A stretch of DNA of 64,000 bases from Granulicella sibirica (GCF_004115155.1 NZ_RDSM01000001.1:682001-746000), one strand, 5' to 3'; positions 8,114 to 18,194 are shown, numbered from the stretch's first letter. The notes: generated from the letters alone by a model not told the origin. Numbers and translations: made by a program.

Positions 8114-10966
8114 TCAAGCGAGTTGGCGCTTCGCAAGCTCAGCGAAGTGCCCGTTCTGGCTGACTAACTCTTCATAAGTACCGCTCTCATGCAAACGTCC
8201 TTCTTTGAACACAAGAATGACGTCGGCGTGGCGGATGGTACTAAGGCGATGAGCAATGACGATGCGCGTAGCCTGCATGGCATCCAGGCTCCTGCTGACA
8301 ATAGATTGCGTATGGTTATCGAGCGCGCTGGTCGCCTCGTCGAAGAAGAGGATGCGTGGCCGGCGCACAATAGACCGCGCAATCAGGATCCTCTGACGCT
8401 GCCCTCCGGAGAGGCCGCTCCCGCTCTCATTGATGACGGTATACATGCCCATCGGCATGGCGCGGATATCGTCGCCGAGACCGACCGCCTCGGCGGCTGC
8501 CCACGCATCATCCATGGTAAGCAGCGAGGCGCCGACGATGTTGATGTGGATGTTAGCCTGCATGAGCTTTCCTGCCTGCAGCACGACGCCGATCTGCCGG
8601 CGCACAGCTTGCATATCGAGTTCCGCAAGATCCTGCCCGTCATAGAAGATGGATCCACTCTCGGGCTTCTCAAAGCCGAGCAGTAAACGCATCAGCGTGG
8701 ACTTACCGCATCCCGATTCGCCCACCAGCGCGATATATTGCCCCGCGCGGATGCTGAACGAGACATCCTTCAGGATGACCGGCCCGTCCTTCTCGTAACG
8801 AAAGTGCGCGTGGGAAACTTCGATGTCGCCGCGAAGCGCACCGGGCTTTTTCATCTCGGCCTTTAATTCAGGAAGCTCTTCGAGAATGGGCTTCGCACGT
8901 TCATATGTTGGAACGATGCTGACAAGGGAGAGCATCGCGGCGCTGAACCCCAGAGTGGCTCCAAGAAATTGCCCAAAGGCTGCGTTGAAGGCAAGAAAAC
9001 GCCCGGTGCTGAAGCTTGGATCCTGGCGCGCCATATTCGCGGCAAGCACGTAGATCAGGATGGATGTGGCGGCAGGAAACACGGTATTGAACAGCGTCGT
9101 CGCAAGAGACACCTTGGCAGCCGTCAGCATGTTCTGCTTCTGCCACGTGTAATCGTGCGCCCAGCGGGCGAAGGCGCGTGGTTCAGTACCGGAAACACGG
9201 AATTTCGCGACGCCCTGCAGAAGCTCGGCAACACGGCCGGCAATTTTTCCCTGCATGGCGAGGATGCGCCGATCGAGCCGTACCGTAACAAGCGTGGAGA
9301 TGATCGAAAAGACGATCGCGCACGCGGCAAGGCCCGTGGCGGCAAGAGCAAGCTTCACGCTGTAACTAAACAGCAGCGCAAAACTGAAGACGGAGAAGAT
9401 GCCGGTCAGCAGCGCGGAAGTCGCCGTTCCAGTAAGCGCCTGGCGAATCTGGTTGATCGCAAGACTTCGGGAAGCGAGGTCGCCCGTAGTAAACCGGCGA
9501 AAGAACGTCGTCGGCAGGTTCATCAGCCGGTCCCATACCGCGGCTTCCATCTCCGACTCCATCCGCCCTTCAAGACGCTGCGTAGCGAAGCTCTGGCCGA
9601 GATTCATGAGGAACATTGCGATTGAAGCCGAGAAGAGGATGACGGAAAGCTGCACCAGGTTATTCCGCTGGCCCTCGGGAATCACGTCGTCGAAGAGGAC
9701 ACCGGTTGCGATCGGCATCGCCATGGCCAGCAGTCCGCTCATCATGCCAACAATAAGGATCGTGGTCAGATCCTTCTTTCCGTTTCGCAGGCCAAAGAGC
9801 AGGATGTCCTTCGCCGTCAGCTTGCGGTTCGGGAACGAGCGGTAAAGCACATAGGCGTGCGAGTCGAGCGAGTTAGAAAGCGCCTCCGTCATGGACACGC
9901 TTGTACCCGAAAGAGGATCGAGCATCACATAGCTTCGCGCATTTTTCGGGAGCAGCGCGACGGCCGAGACGCCGTTAAGCGTAAGCCCAACCATCGGCCC
10001 CTGATCCTGCTTCCACCACGCATCGCGCAGTAGCACCTGTCGATACCGCACACCGGACGCCGAAGCGATACGAATGATCGCCTGCTCCGTTTTCTCGTCG
10101 GCGATATCGTGCTCCGGCGCATGAATAGGAATACCCATGACCTCCCCAACGGCACGGCATGCTTCAAGCGCTCCGGACATCCTCGAGCTTTTCTCGAAGT
10201 GATTCGCGCCCGCCGGCAGCAACGGACGAGTAAGTTCGCGTAACGCTCCGGCAAACACTCGTCCATCGCGCTGAACCTTATCCTGAAAGCGTCCGCGCTC
10301 TTTGTCTTCGATGCGCTGACGCTTCTTCCTGCGCTGCGCAAGCATGGCGGCATGAACGGACGCCATCTCGCGAATAAGCCTGCCATCGACGCGCCTCTTC
10401 GCGAGCCACTGCTCCGTGGCTTCGCTTGAAAGAGTCTGGCCGCCTTCCGCAACTGCCCACAGATAGCGGCAAACCGGTACAGCCGCGAGGCTGTGATCCT
10501 CAGCCTCCGCATAAAGAGAAAGCCCTGCGGTCGCGCCACCGAGCCAAATTACGGATCGACTCCCAATCAGCGTAAGCCCTTCCTCGCCAGTATCGACGGG
10601 CTTACCGGCCTGCACCTGCACGCTGGCCGATGGGGCAAGCCCCGGCGCGCACCACTCAGAGATATTCGTGATCCAGGAGTCGAGATACTCTGCATCGACC
10701 TCGATAAGATCGATCGGCTGCAGCATGGTCTCGGAAGCGGCCTGCGCCATGATGGTCGTCTCGAATCCGTCGACAAGCACACCGCCCACGCCAAGTAGAA
10801 GCGAACCTGCGTCAAGCGTTCCAAGATAATCCAGGCTGCTCTGCGCAACCGTCTCGGCAACATCTACAAGGAAGAGATCAACCGCTCCCGAGACGATCGT
10901 CCAGGCCCGCGCGGAATCGTTCAGGATCATGCGGAGCGGCATCGGCACCAGCGGAGCAGCGATCAT
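8114..10966 (-). CDS. NHLP-type bacteriocin export ABC transporter (permease/ATPase, second subunit)
   Basis: A 950-residue ABC exporter that matches the NHLP-leader export subunit 2 family in length and layout. Residues 1 to about 400 form a long soluble N-terminal region without a C39 peptidase; the transmembrane domain spans about 400-670. The nucleotide-binding domain follows, with Walker A GESGCGKST, signature SGGQRQR, Walker B ILFFDEATSALD and an H-loop VIAHRLST. All ATPase motifs are intact. Its ATG overlaps the stop of the peptidase-containing transporter (ATGA). The pair probably forms a heteromeric exporter with the HlyD-like and TolC-like products upstream. Confidence 0.9.
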   Translation of the reverse strand: MIAAPLVPMPLRMILNDSARAWTIVSGAVDLFLVDVAETVAQSSLDYLGTLDAGSLLLGVGGVLVDGFETTIMAQAASETMLQPIDLIEVDAEYLDSWITNISEWCAPGLAPSASVQVQAGKPVDTGEEGLTLIGSRSVIWLGGATAGLSLYAEAEDHSLAAVPVCRYLWAVAEGGQTLSSEATEQWLAKRRVDGRLIREMASVHAAMLAQRRKKRQRIEDKERGRFQDKVQRDGRVFAGALRELTRPLLPAGANHFEKSSRMSGALEACRAVGEVMGIPIHAPEHDIADEKTEQAIIRIASASGVRYRQVLLRDAWWKQDQGPMVGLTLNGVSAVALLPKNARSYVMLDPLSGTSVSMTEALSNSLDSHAYVLYRSFPNRKLTAKDILLFGLRNGKKDLTTILIVGMMSGLLAMAMPIATGVLFDDVIPEGQRNNLVQLSVILFSASIAMFLMNLGQSFATQRLEGRMESEMEAAVWDRLMNLPTTFFRRFTTGDLASRSLAINQIRQALTGTATSALLTGIFSVFSFALLFSYSVKLALAATGLAACAIVFSIISTLVTVRLDRRILAMQGKIAGRVAELLQGVAKFRVSGTEPRAFARWAHDYTWQKQNMLTAAKVSLATTLFNTVFPAATSILIYVLAANMARQDPSFSTGRFLAFNAAFGQFLGATLGFSAAMLSLVSIVPTYERAKPILEELPELKAEMKKPGALRGDIEVSHAHFRYEKDGPVILKDVSFSIRAGQYIALVGESGCGKSTLMRLLLGFEKPESGSIFYDGQDLAELDMQAVRRQIGVVLQAGKLMQANIHINIVGASLLTMDDAWAAAEAVGLGDDIRAMPMGMYTVINESGSGLSGGQRQRILIARSIVRRPRILFFDEATSALDNHTQSIVSRSLDAMQATRIVIAHRLSTIRHADVILVFKEGRLHESGTYEELVSQNGHFAELAKRQLA

Positions 10967-13191
10967 GTGGCAGACACCAACGCCTCTTCCGGCACGAGCC
11001 TGTCCTCAACATGAATGAGCTTCGCGTAAGGCCCAGCCTGCTGCAGCATCTCTTCGTGCGTGCCACGCTGCTGAATCGCCCCACGTTCGAGCACAATGAT
11101 CTCGTCGCAATCACGAATCGTACTCAGCCGATGCGCGACAATCAGGCAAGCGCAACCAAGACGGCGGAAGTTATCCATCACCATCTTCTCGGTCATCGGA
11201 TCAAGCGCGCTCGTCGCCTCATCCAGTACAAGGATACTGGGTCCGGTCACAAGCGCCCGCGCTATCTCAAGCCGCTGTCGCTGCCCGCCGCTGAAGTTCC
11301 GGCCGCCTTCTTCCACCCTGTAGTCGTAGTCGCCCTTCAGCGACGTGATGAAGTCGTGGATGCATGCGTCCTTGGCAGCCTGCACCACTCGAGCATCATC
11401 CATGGTCTCGTCCCACATGGTAATGTTCTCGCGGATCGTTCCATCGAAGAGCGCGATGTCCTGATCGACGCAAGCAACCGAGTTACAAATCACAATGCGT
11501 CCATGCTCACTGCGCGGCTTGCCGTCGAACAGGATCTCCCCACTCCATGCCTTGTTGAGTCCCGCGACGATCCGCGCCACGGTCGACTTACCGCTACCCG
11601 ATCCACCAACAAGCGCTATCCGTTGTCCCGGAGCAAGCGCAAAGTTGAAGCCGTTCAGAAGTGGCGCCTCCAGCCGGCTGTACCCAAACACAACGTCGCG
11701 CAACTCAAGCCGTCCCGTAAGCTTATGCGCCGAGGCAGCGGCCCGTACCTCGGTCTCCGGGTCGCTCGCGCACGCAAGCTCATCGACCGGGTTGTCCATC
11801 ACATCATCGAGCCGATTGATCTGCGTCTGCATCACCTGGTACTGCGTCCCCAGCGCCATCAATCCGCTCACCGGCGTTGTGAAGCTCGTCATCAACGCCT
11901 GGAACGTGATCAGCATGCCGATCGTCAGCCCGCCATCCATCACCCGCAACCCGCCAAGGCAAAGCAACGCCGTGCTGTTGAGCCCGGCAAGAAGAAGCGG
12001 GATCGACCCAAGCATCAGCGTCGACGACCCAAGCTCCTGCTCGAGACTGACAACGCGCGCCTGGAAGCCCGCCCACTTGGCAAAGAAATCCGATTCCGTC
12101 CCCCCCGCCTTGATCGTCTCGATGCTCTGCAACCCGATCATCGAGGTCCCCATCAGCTTGCCCGATGCCTGCAGCAGCTTGCGGCTCTGGTCGATGCGCC
12201 GCTTCGAGAGATAGCGCAGGATGCCCACGTTGCAGATCGCCATCGCGATGCCAAGGCAAGTTAGCAGAACATCGTACTTGAACATCACTGCGGCATAGAA
12301 CATCACCATCAGCACGTTCAACGCGCCACCGGTCAACTGTGTCGCAATCGCAGTCGAGACCGTCTCATTGATCGCGACACGCGCCCCGATCTCCGCCCCA
12401 TAGCGCTGCGAGAAGAAGTCCATCGGCAGCCGCAGCGTATGCCAGAAGTACTTGGCCGATTCGCTGATCGCCATTCTCATCTGGAACTTCAACGTCACCC
12501 ATCCGCTCAGCAGCCCAAGCATCAGCATCAGCAGCGTGGTGCCCGTCATCACAAGCGCCAGCGGCCTCATCCAGTTCCACATGCCGCCCAGCAGGATGTT
12601 ATCGAGAAAGACGCGCGAGTAAGCCGCATTCGCCATGCCCGGTATTACTCCGACAAGACTGGCCAGCAGAAGAAATAGCAGAGGAGTCGAAGCGCCGTTC
12701 ATGCGCTTGCGCAGGGCAGCAACGATCGACGGCGGACCGCCTTCCTTCCTGAAGTCAGGACCAGGCTCGAACGTGAGCACCACCCCTGTAAAAGACTCCT
12801 CAAACTCCCATGGATCGACGTTCCTCCGTCCGATTCCCGGATCGTTCAGGAACGTCTCATCCTTCGCGAACCCATCGATCACGAGGAAGTGATTGAAGTT
12901 CCAAAACGCGATCACCGGGAGCTTCATCTCCTTGACCTGATCGATCTCCTTCTTGAAGCCCTTGGCAATCAGCCCATGCGCCCGCGCCGCCCGCAGGATA
13001 TTGCTTGCCTTGCTCCCATCGCGCGAGACGCCGCAGTCCGAACGCAGTCTCTCCAACGGCACCCATCTGCCGTAGTAAGCAAGGATCATCGAAAGCGACG
13101 CAGCGCCGCACTCCACCGACTCCATCTGCAGGATGGTCGGCGTCTTCACTTGCCTGCGATTTCGTCTGAAGCGGGCGAAAGAATTCTTCAT
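10963..13191 (-). CDS. NHLP-type export ABC transporter with C39 peptidase
   Basis: This 742-residue protein joins an N-terminal C39 double-glycine peptidase, a transmembrane domain and an ABC ATPase. The peptidase triad is visible: Cys28 (ESVECGAAS), His101 (FNHFLVI) and Asp117 (NDPG), so it should cut leader peptides during export. ATPase motifs are Walker A GGSGSGKST, signature FSGGQRQR and Walker B ILVLDEATSALD. The family handles peptides with nitrile-hydratase-like or Nif11-like leaders. The gene starts 5 nt after the HlyD-like gene and overlaps the next one by 4 nt. No leader-bearing substrate gene was found nearby. Confidence 0.92.
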   Translation of the reverse strand: MKNSFARFRRNRRQVKTPTILQMESVECGAASLSMILAYYGRWVPLERLRSDCGVSRDGSKASNILRAARAHGLIAKGFKKEIDQVKEMKLPVIAFWNFNHFLVIDGFAKDETFLNDPGIGRRNVDPWEFEESFTGVVLTFEPGPDFRKEGGPPSIVAALRKRMNGASTPLLFLLLASLVGVIPGMANAAYSRVFLDNILLGGMWNWMRPLALVMTGTTLLMLMLGLLSGWVTLKFQMRMAISESAKYFWHTLRLPMDFFSQRYGAEIGARVAINETVSTAIATQLTGGALNVLMVMFYAAVMFKYDVLLTCLGIAMAICNVGILRYLSKRRIDQSRKLLQASGKLMGTSMIGLQSIETIKAGGTESDFFAKWAGFQARVVSLEQELGSSTLMLGSIPLLLAGLNSTALLCLGGLRVMDGGLTIGMLITFQALMTSFTTPVSGLMALGTQYQVMQTQINRLDDVMDNPVDELACASDPETEVRAAASAHKLTGRLELRDVVFGYSRLEAPLLNGFNFALAPGQRIALVGGSGSGKSTVARIVAGLNKAWSGEILFDGKPRSEHGRIVICNSVACVDQDIALFDGTIRENITMWDETMDDARVVQAAKDACIHDFITSLKGDYDYRVEEGGRNFSGGQRQRLEIARALVTGPSILVLDEATSALDPMTEKMVMDNFRRLGCACLIVAHRLSTIRDCDEIIVLERGAIQQRGTHEEMLQQAGPYAKLIHVEDRLVPEEALVSAT

Positions 13192-13196
13192 GCGTG

Positions 13197-14465
13197 TTAG
13201 TCGGGGTTGAAGAAGCTCTTGAGGAAAGGCATCACAAGCTCAATCGGACGCCGTTCCCGCGTGACCACCTCCACGCTGCAAAGGGTTCCACTGCTGATGA
13301 TCTGGTTCGGCGTCTTCTTCGATGACCAGGCATAACCACTCGTGTTGTCCGCCTTCTCGAGCACAACCCGCACCTCGTTCGCTACACCCTGCGTCTTGAG
13401 CGCATTCACCAGCGACTGATTCTCGAAGGTCCTCATAGCCGCGGCATCCGTAGTGGGAAAGTCCGACACATACGTCACACGGCCCCGCAGATACCCAACC
13501 TCTTCCCGCTTCACGGTCGTCGGCGACACCTGCGCAGCCATGCCCGCGGTAATGCGCTTCGCATCACCCGTCGGCACAAAGGCCACAACCTCAAGCTGCC
13601 CAATCGCCGGTTGCAAACTAAGAACAGGCGTCCCGGCCACCGCTTCAGAACCCTCATACACCTTGAGTTCAACAACCTCACCATCGAACGGCGAGGTAAC
13701 CTGCGTGCTCAGCGTCTTCTGCTGCTCAAGCGTCTGCAGTTGCCGCTCAAGCTCTTCCACACGAAGCCTCGCGTCGCGGCGGCTCGTCTCCGGCTGTGCC
13801 TCAAGCCCATAGCGCTCCGCATCGATCGCCACGAGCTGCGCCTTATTCTTCTCCACCGTCGATTGCAGTTCCACCACCTTCTGCTGCGCCGCGATCAATT
13901 GCTGCCGCGTCTGCAGTCCCCGCTCCAGCAGCCGTTCTTCAACCGGCACCTGCTCCTCCGCAAGCTTCACGAGATTGATCCCCTGCTTGATATCTCCTTC
14001 GACCGTAGTCCGTTGCCGGTCGAGCGCCGCGATCTGCAGCCGCGTCGATTCGCCTTGAAGATGCACGGCGCGCCCAGCATCGACGCGCGCCTCTTCCAGC
14101 CGATTCTGCGTCTGCCGGATACTCGTCATGATCTCTGGCTGCGAGATCGTCGCGACCACCTCACCCGCATGCACACGATCCCCGATCTTCAGCTTGAAAT
14201 CAGTAATCGTCCCTGCGCCGGTCGTCACAACATTCACCACGCCTCCCTGCCCGATGAGGATGCCTTCGCCCGCCGCCTTGGTCGGAAGCCGCGCGACGAA
14301 CGACCACGCCGCGGCCGTCGCCACGAAGCCAAGCAGCCCAAGCAGAACAAGCCACTGCCGCGCGCTCGTCACCGTGAGCATGCGGTCAAGGTCATCCGGA
14401 GAAGCAAGGCGCTCCAGTGCCGCCTTCCGGTACATCTTCGAGTTCATCGACTCGGTCGAACTCAT
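13197..14465 (-). CDS. HlyD-like periplasmic adaptor of the NHLP export system
   Basis: A 422-residue membrane-fusion protein: one membrane helix near residues 38-58, a biotinyl-lipoyl-like half (GAGTITDFKLKIGD) near residues 85-100, a long coiled-coil hairpin at about 110-240, and the second lipoyl/beta-barrel part after it. HlyD-type proteins bridge inner-membrane exporters and outer-membrane TolC channels. Placement between a tolC-like gene (25 nt upstream) and the peptidase-ABC gene (5 nt downstream) supports a three-part exporter crossing both membranes. The protein fits the NHLP bacteriocin-system secretion-protein family. Confidence 0.88.
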   Translation of the reverse strand: MSSTESMNSKMYRKAALERLASPDDLDRMLTVTSARQWLVLLGLLGFVATAAAWSFVARLPTKAAGEGILIGQGGVVNVVTTGAGTITDFKLKIGDRVHAGEVVATISQPEIMTSIRQTQNRLEEARVDAGRAVHLQGESTRLQIAALDRQRTTVEGDIKQGINLVKLAEEQVPVEERLLERGLQTRQQLIAAQQKVVELQSTVEKNKAQLVAIDAERYGLEAQPETSRRDARLRVEELERQLQTLEQQKTLSTQVTSPFDGEVVELKVYEGSEAVAGTPVLSLQPAIGQLEVVAFVPTGDAKRITAGMAAQVSPTTVKREEVGYLRGRVTYVSDFPTTDAAAMRTFENQSLVNALKTQGVANEVRVVLEKADNTSGYAWSSKKTPNQIISSGTLCSVEVVTRERRPIELVMPFLKSFFNPD

Positions 14466-14490
14466 CGGTTCCTATCCAGCCTCGCGGCTC

Positions 14491-16107
14491 CTATGGGAGT
14501 GAGGAAAACAAAAGTGGGTCCACCTGTTGGACATCCTGGCCGGCCTGCACGATGGTGCCGGTCGACTGACGCAACGTTACAAGCGCAAGCGCATAAGCAA
14601 GACGTGCGTTGACCTCTGCAAGAACGCCGGTAGTAAGCCGGTCTTCCACCGTCAGCACATCCACCAGCGAGTTGAGCCCAAGACGATACTTCTCCTTTTC
14701 GCCATCGAGCGCCGCCTGATAGTACCGCACCGCCTCGTGCGCCCGTTGAAGTTGCATGGTCGTGCTCCGAACCCCTTCATACGCCACCACCACCGCCGTA
14801 GCCGCTGTACGCGCCGTCTCGGAAAGCGTAACGTCACTCTGCCGCGTAGTAGCCATGGCCGTCTCAAGCCGCCCACGCGCGGCATTGTTGGCCGGGCTCT
14901 GGCTATACGTAATCCCCACGGTTACATCCGCGCCCTTCGGCGAATTCCCGACCGAGCGCGGATAGTCCAGAACATTCGTGCCTTCACGCAAGCCCGTATA
15001 CCCCACGGACGATGAAACATCGAGCTGCGGCTTAAGCTGATTCACCGCCGCATTTTCAAGCGTCCGGTTCGCGTCCCGCCGAAGTCGCGCAGCCAGCACA
15101 TCGGCTCGCTTCGTATTCGCCAGTTGTAAATAGCCCGCCAGCCGCGACGCATCATACGGCGCAGTCGCGTCCGGAATATCCTGCGCGGGAGCCGGAAGCG
15201 AAAGAATCTGATCCGGACCAAGCCCCATCACCAGCACAAGCTGCTGCCTCGCCTGCAGCAAACTCTGCTCCGCGGCGGTGCGGCTCGCGATGCGATCGGC
15301 GAGGTTGGCCCGCACCTGGTTCAAATCATTCGCGGGCAGACGATCCGCCTTTACCAGCGTCTCCGTCCCATTCAGAAGATCGCTCCCCCGAGCCTCGGAC
15401 GCCTTGTAAACCGCAAGCGTGGCGTCCGCCGCAACAAAGTTCCAGTAGCGCGATGCCGCCGTAGCCAGCGTATCGGAGACCAATTGGCTAAGGTCCATCC
15501 GAGTCGCCTCAAGCACCTGCCGCGCCGAAGTCTCCTGCGCATCCACAACGCTGCGTCCGCGGTTTCTCAGTACCGGCAGCGTAACAGCCAGCCCCACATG
15601 CGATTCGTTGATCCCATCCTGTGTCAGGACATTATCCGTACTCCGCGTCGCCTCAAGCGACGGGGAAACACTGATGCCGTTGCGAAACTCCTTCGCCGCC
15701 GACGCCGACACGGTCGATGTATTCGCCACGATGGAGTCGACCCCAGACCCTCCAGGCACGCCGTACTCCGAAGCAAGCACCGGAGTCAGCGGTGTATACG
15801 CATGTTGCTGCGAACCATTCGCGGCGAGCGTCCAGTCGAACTGCCCCTTTGCCGTACGCACCACACCGGATTGCGCAGCCACGGTGTAAGTAGCAATCTT
15901 CAACTGCGGATTCTTCGCGAGCGATGCCTGCAGCACATCCAGCAACGACAGCCCCGTCGCCGGACTCAACGCCGCATGCGCCGGACCCGCCGGAGCCTGG
16001 TTCCCCTGCTCATTCCCCTGCGCCCCCGCACGCACCGCCAACACACCCAACCCAATGGCGACGAGCGCGTTCGAGGCCCATCCGGCAGCCCGCCGTAAAT
16101 GCTGCAT
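14491..16107 (-). CDS. TolC-family outer-membrane efflux protein
   Basis: A TolC-type outer-membrane channel of 538 residues with an N-terminal signal peptide ending near RAGA. Two outer-membrane efflux repeats with long alpha-helical stretches follow. The start is placed at the ATG at 16107 (9 nt after a GGGA ribosome site); ATG 16113 is nearly as good. An upstream in-frame codon at 16170 is unlikely, because a candidate promoter -10 box lies at 16176-16181. As first gene of the operon it supplies the outer-membrane exit for the HlyD/ABC pair. Its dedicated presence suggests the exported peptide is released outside the cell. Confidence 0.88.
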   Translation of the reverse strand: MQHLRRAAGWASNALVAIGLGVLAVRAGAQGNEQGNQAPAGPAHAALSPATGLSLLDVLQASLAKNPQLKIATYTVAAQSGVVRTAKGQFDWTLAANGSQQHAYTPLTPVLASEYGVPGGSGVDSIVANTSTVSASAAKEFRNGISVSPSLEATRSTDNVLTQDGINESHVGLAVTLPVLRNRGRSVVDAQETSARQVLEATRMDLSQLVSDTLATAASRYWNFVAADATLAVYKASEARGSDLLNGTETLVKADRLPANDLNQVRANLADRIASRTAAEQSLLQARQQLVLVMGLGPDQILSLPAPAQDIPDATAPYDASRLAGYLQLANTKRADVLAARLRRDANRTLENAAVNQLKPQLDVSSSVGYTGLREGTNVLDYPRSVGNSPKGADVTVGITYSQSPANNAARGRLETAMATTRQSDVTLSETARTAATAVVVAYEGVRSTTMQLQRAHEAVRYYQAALDGEKEKYRLGLNSLVDVLTVEDRLTTGVLAEVNARLAYALALVTLRQSTGTIVQAGQDVQQVDPLLFSSLP

Positions 16108-16175
16108 CAACATCAATCCCGATCTGCTCCCCGCCGAACCACTCGCAGCGGGCGCGAATGCTTCGTACACCGTCC

Positions 16176-16204
16176 ACCATACGGACGATGCCCCCGGACA
16201 GCAA
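16176..16204 (-). promoter_or_regulatory. Candidate sigma-70-type promoter of the export operon
   Basis: On the minus strand a TTGCTG box (16204-16199) and a TATGGT box (16181-16176) are 17 bp apart. Transcription would start near 16169, about 60 nt before the tolC-like ATG. The boxes match consensus at 3/6 and 4/6 positions, so this is a reasonable but unproven promoter. Confidence 0.4.
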
Positions 16205-16232
16205 TCGATTTATTCAGCCGCGGCCGCCTACC

Positions 16233-17492
16233 TCAGGCGATCTCTTCGCTCCACCGCCGCATCACGATTGAGGCGTTCGTCCCCCCAAACCCGAATGAGT
16301 TTGTCATCGCATACTCCATCGCCAGCGGCATACCCTTATCCCGCACCAGCCCGAACTCACAAGACGGATCGACATCCACCAGATTCGTCGTAGGCGGCGC
16401 CACCTGGTCCCGCAGCGCCATCACCAGGATTCCCGCTTCCAGGCTCCCCGCGCCGCCCAGCAGATGCCCCGTCATCGACTTCGTCGAACTCACCCACAAA
16501 TCCTTCGCATGCTCCCCAAAGGTCTCGACGATAGCCTTCGCCTCCGCCCGATCCCCCAGTGGCGTCGAGGTCGCATGCGCATTCAAATAGCTGATCTTCG
16601 ACGGCTCGAGCTCTGCATCCGCCAACGCCATCTGCATCACACGCCGCACTCCGCGCCCATCCTCCGGCGGAGCGTTTGTATGGAACGCATCCGAGTTCGC
16701 CGCATAGCCCATGATCTCCGCCAGGATCGTCGCCCCTCGCGCCTTCGCATGCTCCAGCTCCTCGAGGACTAGGACTCCCGCGCCCTCACCCGCCACAAAC
16801 CCGTCCCGGCCCGCATCCCACGGCCGCGAAGCCGTCGCCGGATCGTCGTTCCTCGTCGACAACGCCCGCATCGCCGCGAATCCCGCGATCGACAGCGGGG
16901 TCACGGCCGCCTCGCTCCCTCCCGCGATCATTACATCCGCATCCCCGCGCTCGATCACCCGAAACGACTCGCCGATCGCATGCGCCCCCGTCGTACAAGC
17001 CGTCGCATGTGCCAGGTTCGGCCCCGTCGCCCCATACCGTATCGAGATCTGCCCCGCCGCCAGGTTCGCGATGGTAGCCGTAATAAAGAACGGCGACACC
17101 CTCCCTGGCCCACCCGTCATCAACTTCTCGTGCTCCCGCTCGATCACCTCGAACGCCCCAATCCCACTCCCCACGTACACCCCGACCCGCTCCGCGTCTT
17201 CCGCCTCCATCACCAGACCTGACTGCGCCATCGCAAACTGCGTCGCAGCCAGCGCGAACTGGATGAACCGCCCCGTCTTCTTGATGTCCTTCTTGTCGAC
17301 GTACTTCTCCGGCTCGAACCCCTTCACCTCACCCGCAACCTGGCACGCGAATCCCGTCGGATCGAAGAGCGTAATCCGCTCAATGCCCGACTCTCCGGCA
17401 AGCAGCCTTCGCCACGTCTCCTCGGTCCCAATCCCCACCGGGCTCACCAGCCCCACCCCGGTCACTACCACTCGCCGCCGTATCTGTCCCAT
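16233..17492 (-). CDS. fabF: Beta-ketoacyl-ACP synthase II
   Basis: A 419-residue condensing enzyme of fatty-acid elongation that extends acyl-ACP with malonyl-ACP. The catalytic Cys lies in TACTTGAHA and the two His residues in LNAHATSTPLGD and MTGHLLGGAGS. Length and motifs match standard FabF. No acpP or other fab gene is adjacent, and it reads toward the export operon with 125 nt between its stop and the chosen tolC-like start. Nothing suggests a specialised polyketide role; ordinary lipid synthesis in the cytoplasm is most likely. Confidence 0.95.
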   Translation of the reverse strand: MGQIRRRVVVTGVGLVSPVGIGTEETWRRLLAGESGIERITLFDPTGFACQVAGEVKGFEPEKYVDKKDIKKTGRFIQFALAATQFAMAQSGLVMEAEDAERVGVYVGSGIGAFEVIEREHEKLMTGGPGRVSPFFITATIANLAAGQISIRYGATGPNLAHATACTTGAHAIGESFRVIERGDADVMIAGGSEAAVTPLSIAGFAAMRALSTRNDDPATASRPWDAGRDGFVAGEGAGVLVLEELEHAKARGATILAEIMGYAANSDAFHTNAPPEDGRGVRRVMQMALADAELEPSKISYLNAHATSTPLGDRAEAKAIVETFGEHAKDLWVSSTKSMTGHLLGGAGSLEAGILVMALRDQVAPPTTNLVDVDPSCEFGLVRDKGMPLAMEYAMTNSFGFGGTNASIVMRRWSEEIA

Positions 17493-17596
17493 CCGCCTGC
17501 CCTCAGTCCCACCACACTATACGCCCGCATAAACCGTCGCTCGTAAACATGATGATCGTCATTCATCCGTCAGGCATGGGATGTCCAGCGCCCACA

Positions 17597-18151
17597 TCAC
17601 GATTCACCTGCGTGCCCCGGTCCCCGAGCCACGCCACCCTCCCGCCAGATCTTCTCCCAGTTCCAGATCCCATCCACCACCTCATGCGCCAGCGGAAATC
17701 CGAGTTGATGCGCCAGCAGACAAACCTGCCCCCGGTGATGCGCCTCGTGCGCCAGCATGTAGCAAAGCATCTCCACTCCGACCGGCCACGCCGAAGCCCA
17801 CGCATCCCTGCGAAACGTCTCAATCCCACCCTCACCCAGAGCCTCCCCCAGCATCTCCGAGCACCGGGCAGCGCTCTCCGCCAGCGCCAGCCGCGCCACC
17901 TCCGGCGTGCACCGAGCCCGGTTGAGCTGCATCGGCACAGTCAGATGTGGAGCGGTCAGTCTGACCCACTTGCAACGGATGTTATGCACATGCGTAAAGA
18001 TCGCCACAATCGTCCGGCCCCCGCCCGGCGGCTTCGCCTTCCAGGCCTCCGGATCGAGATGCTCGATCAGGCTCTGGTTCATCCGATCGCTGGCCGCAAA
18101 CACATGAATCGCCGTTCGATCGAGTCGAGCTGCAAGCTCCCGTGGACGCAT
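17597..18151 (-). CDS. DinB-family protein
   Basis: A 184-residue four-helix-bundle protein of the DinB/YfiT superfamily. The three metal-ligand histidines of the fold appear in FTHVHNIR and in AHEAHHRGQ. Some relatives are thiol-dependent metal enzymes; most are uncharacterised. The ATG at 18151 is chosen because the frame upstream of it overlaps the MarR-GNAT gene with an unlikely Arg-rich extension. It follows that gene by 43 nt on the same strand and may be co-transcribed. Confidence 0.8.
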   Translation of the reverse strand: MRPRELAARLDRTAIHVFAASDRMNQSLIEHLDPEAWKAKPPGGGRTIVAIFTHVHNIRCKWVRLTAPHLTVPMQLNRARCTPEVARLALAESAARCSEMLGEALGEGGIETFRRDAWASAWPVGVEMLCYMLAHEAHHRGQVCLLAHQLGFPLAHEVVDGIWNWEKIWREGGVARGPGHAGES

Positions 18152-18194
18152 GGCCCATCCTACGTCCAGCCCAACAGCCTTGTGAACCTCTACT

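Noticed and set aside
11011-12264. Long plus-strand open frame (417 codons) inside the peptidase-ABC gene
   Set aside because: Composition rich in Arg, His and Pro with no motif; it is the antisense frame of a gene with all catalytic motifs.
16108-16232. Possible NHLP precursor peptide between fabF and the tolC-like gene
   Set aside because: No frame with a ribosome site, leader-like sequence and GG/GA cleavage site; the gap is taken up by a promoter candidate.
16233-17492. FabF as part of a polyketide pathway linked to the exporter
   Set aside because: Sequence and length are those of housekeeping FabF, and no ACP, acyltransferase or ketoreductase genes are nearby.
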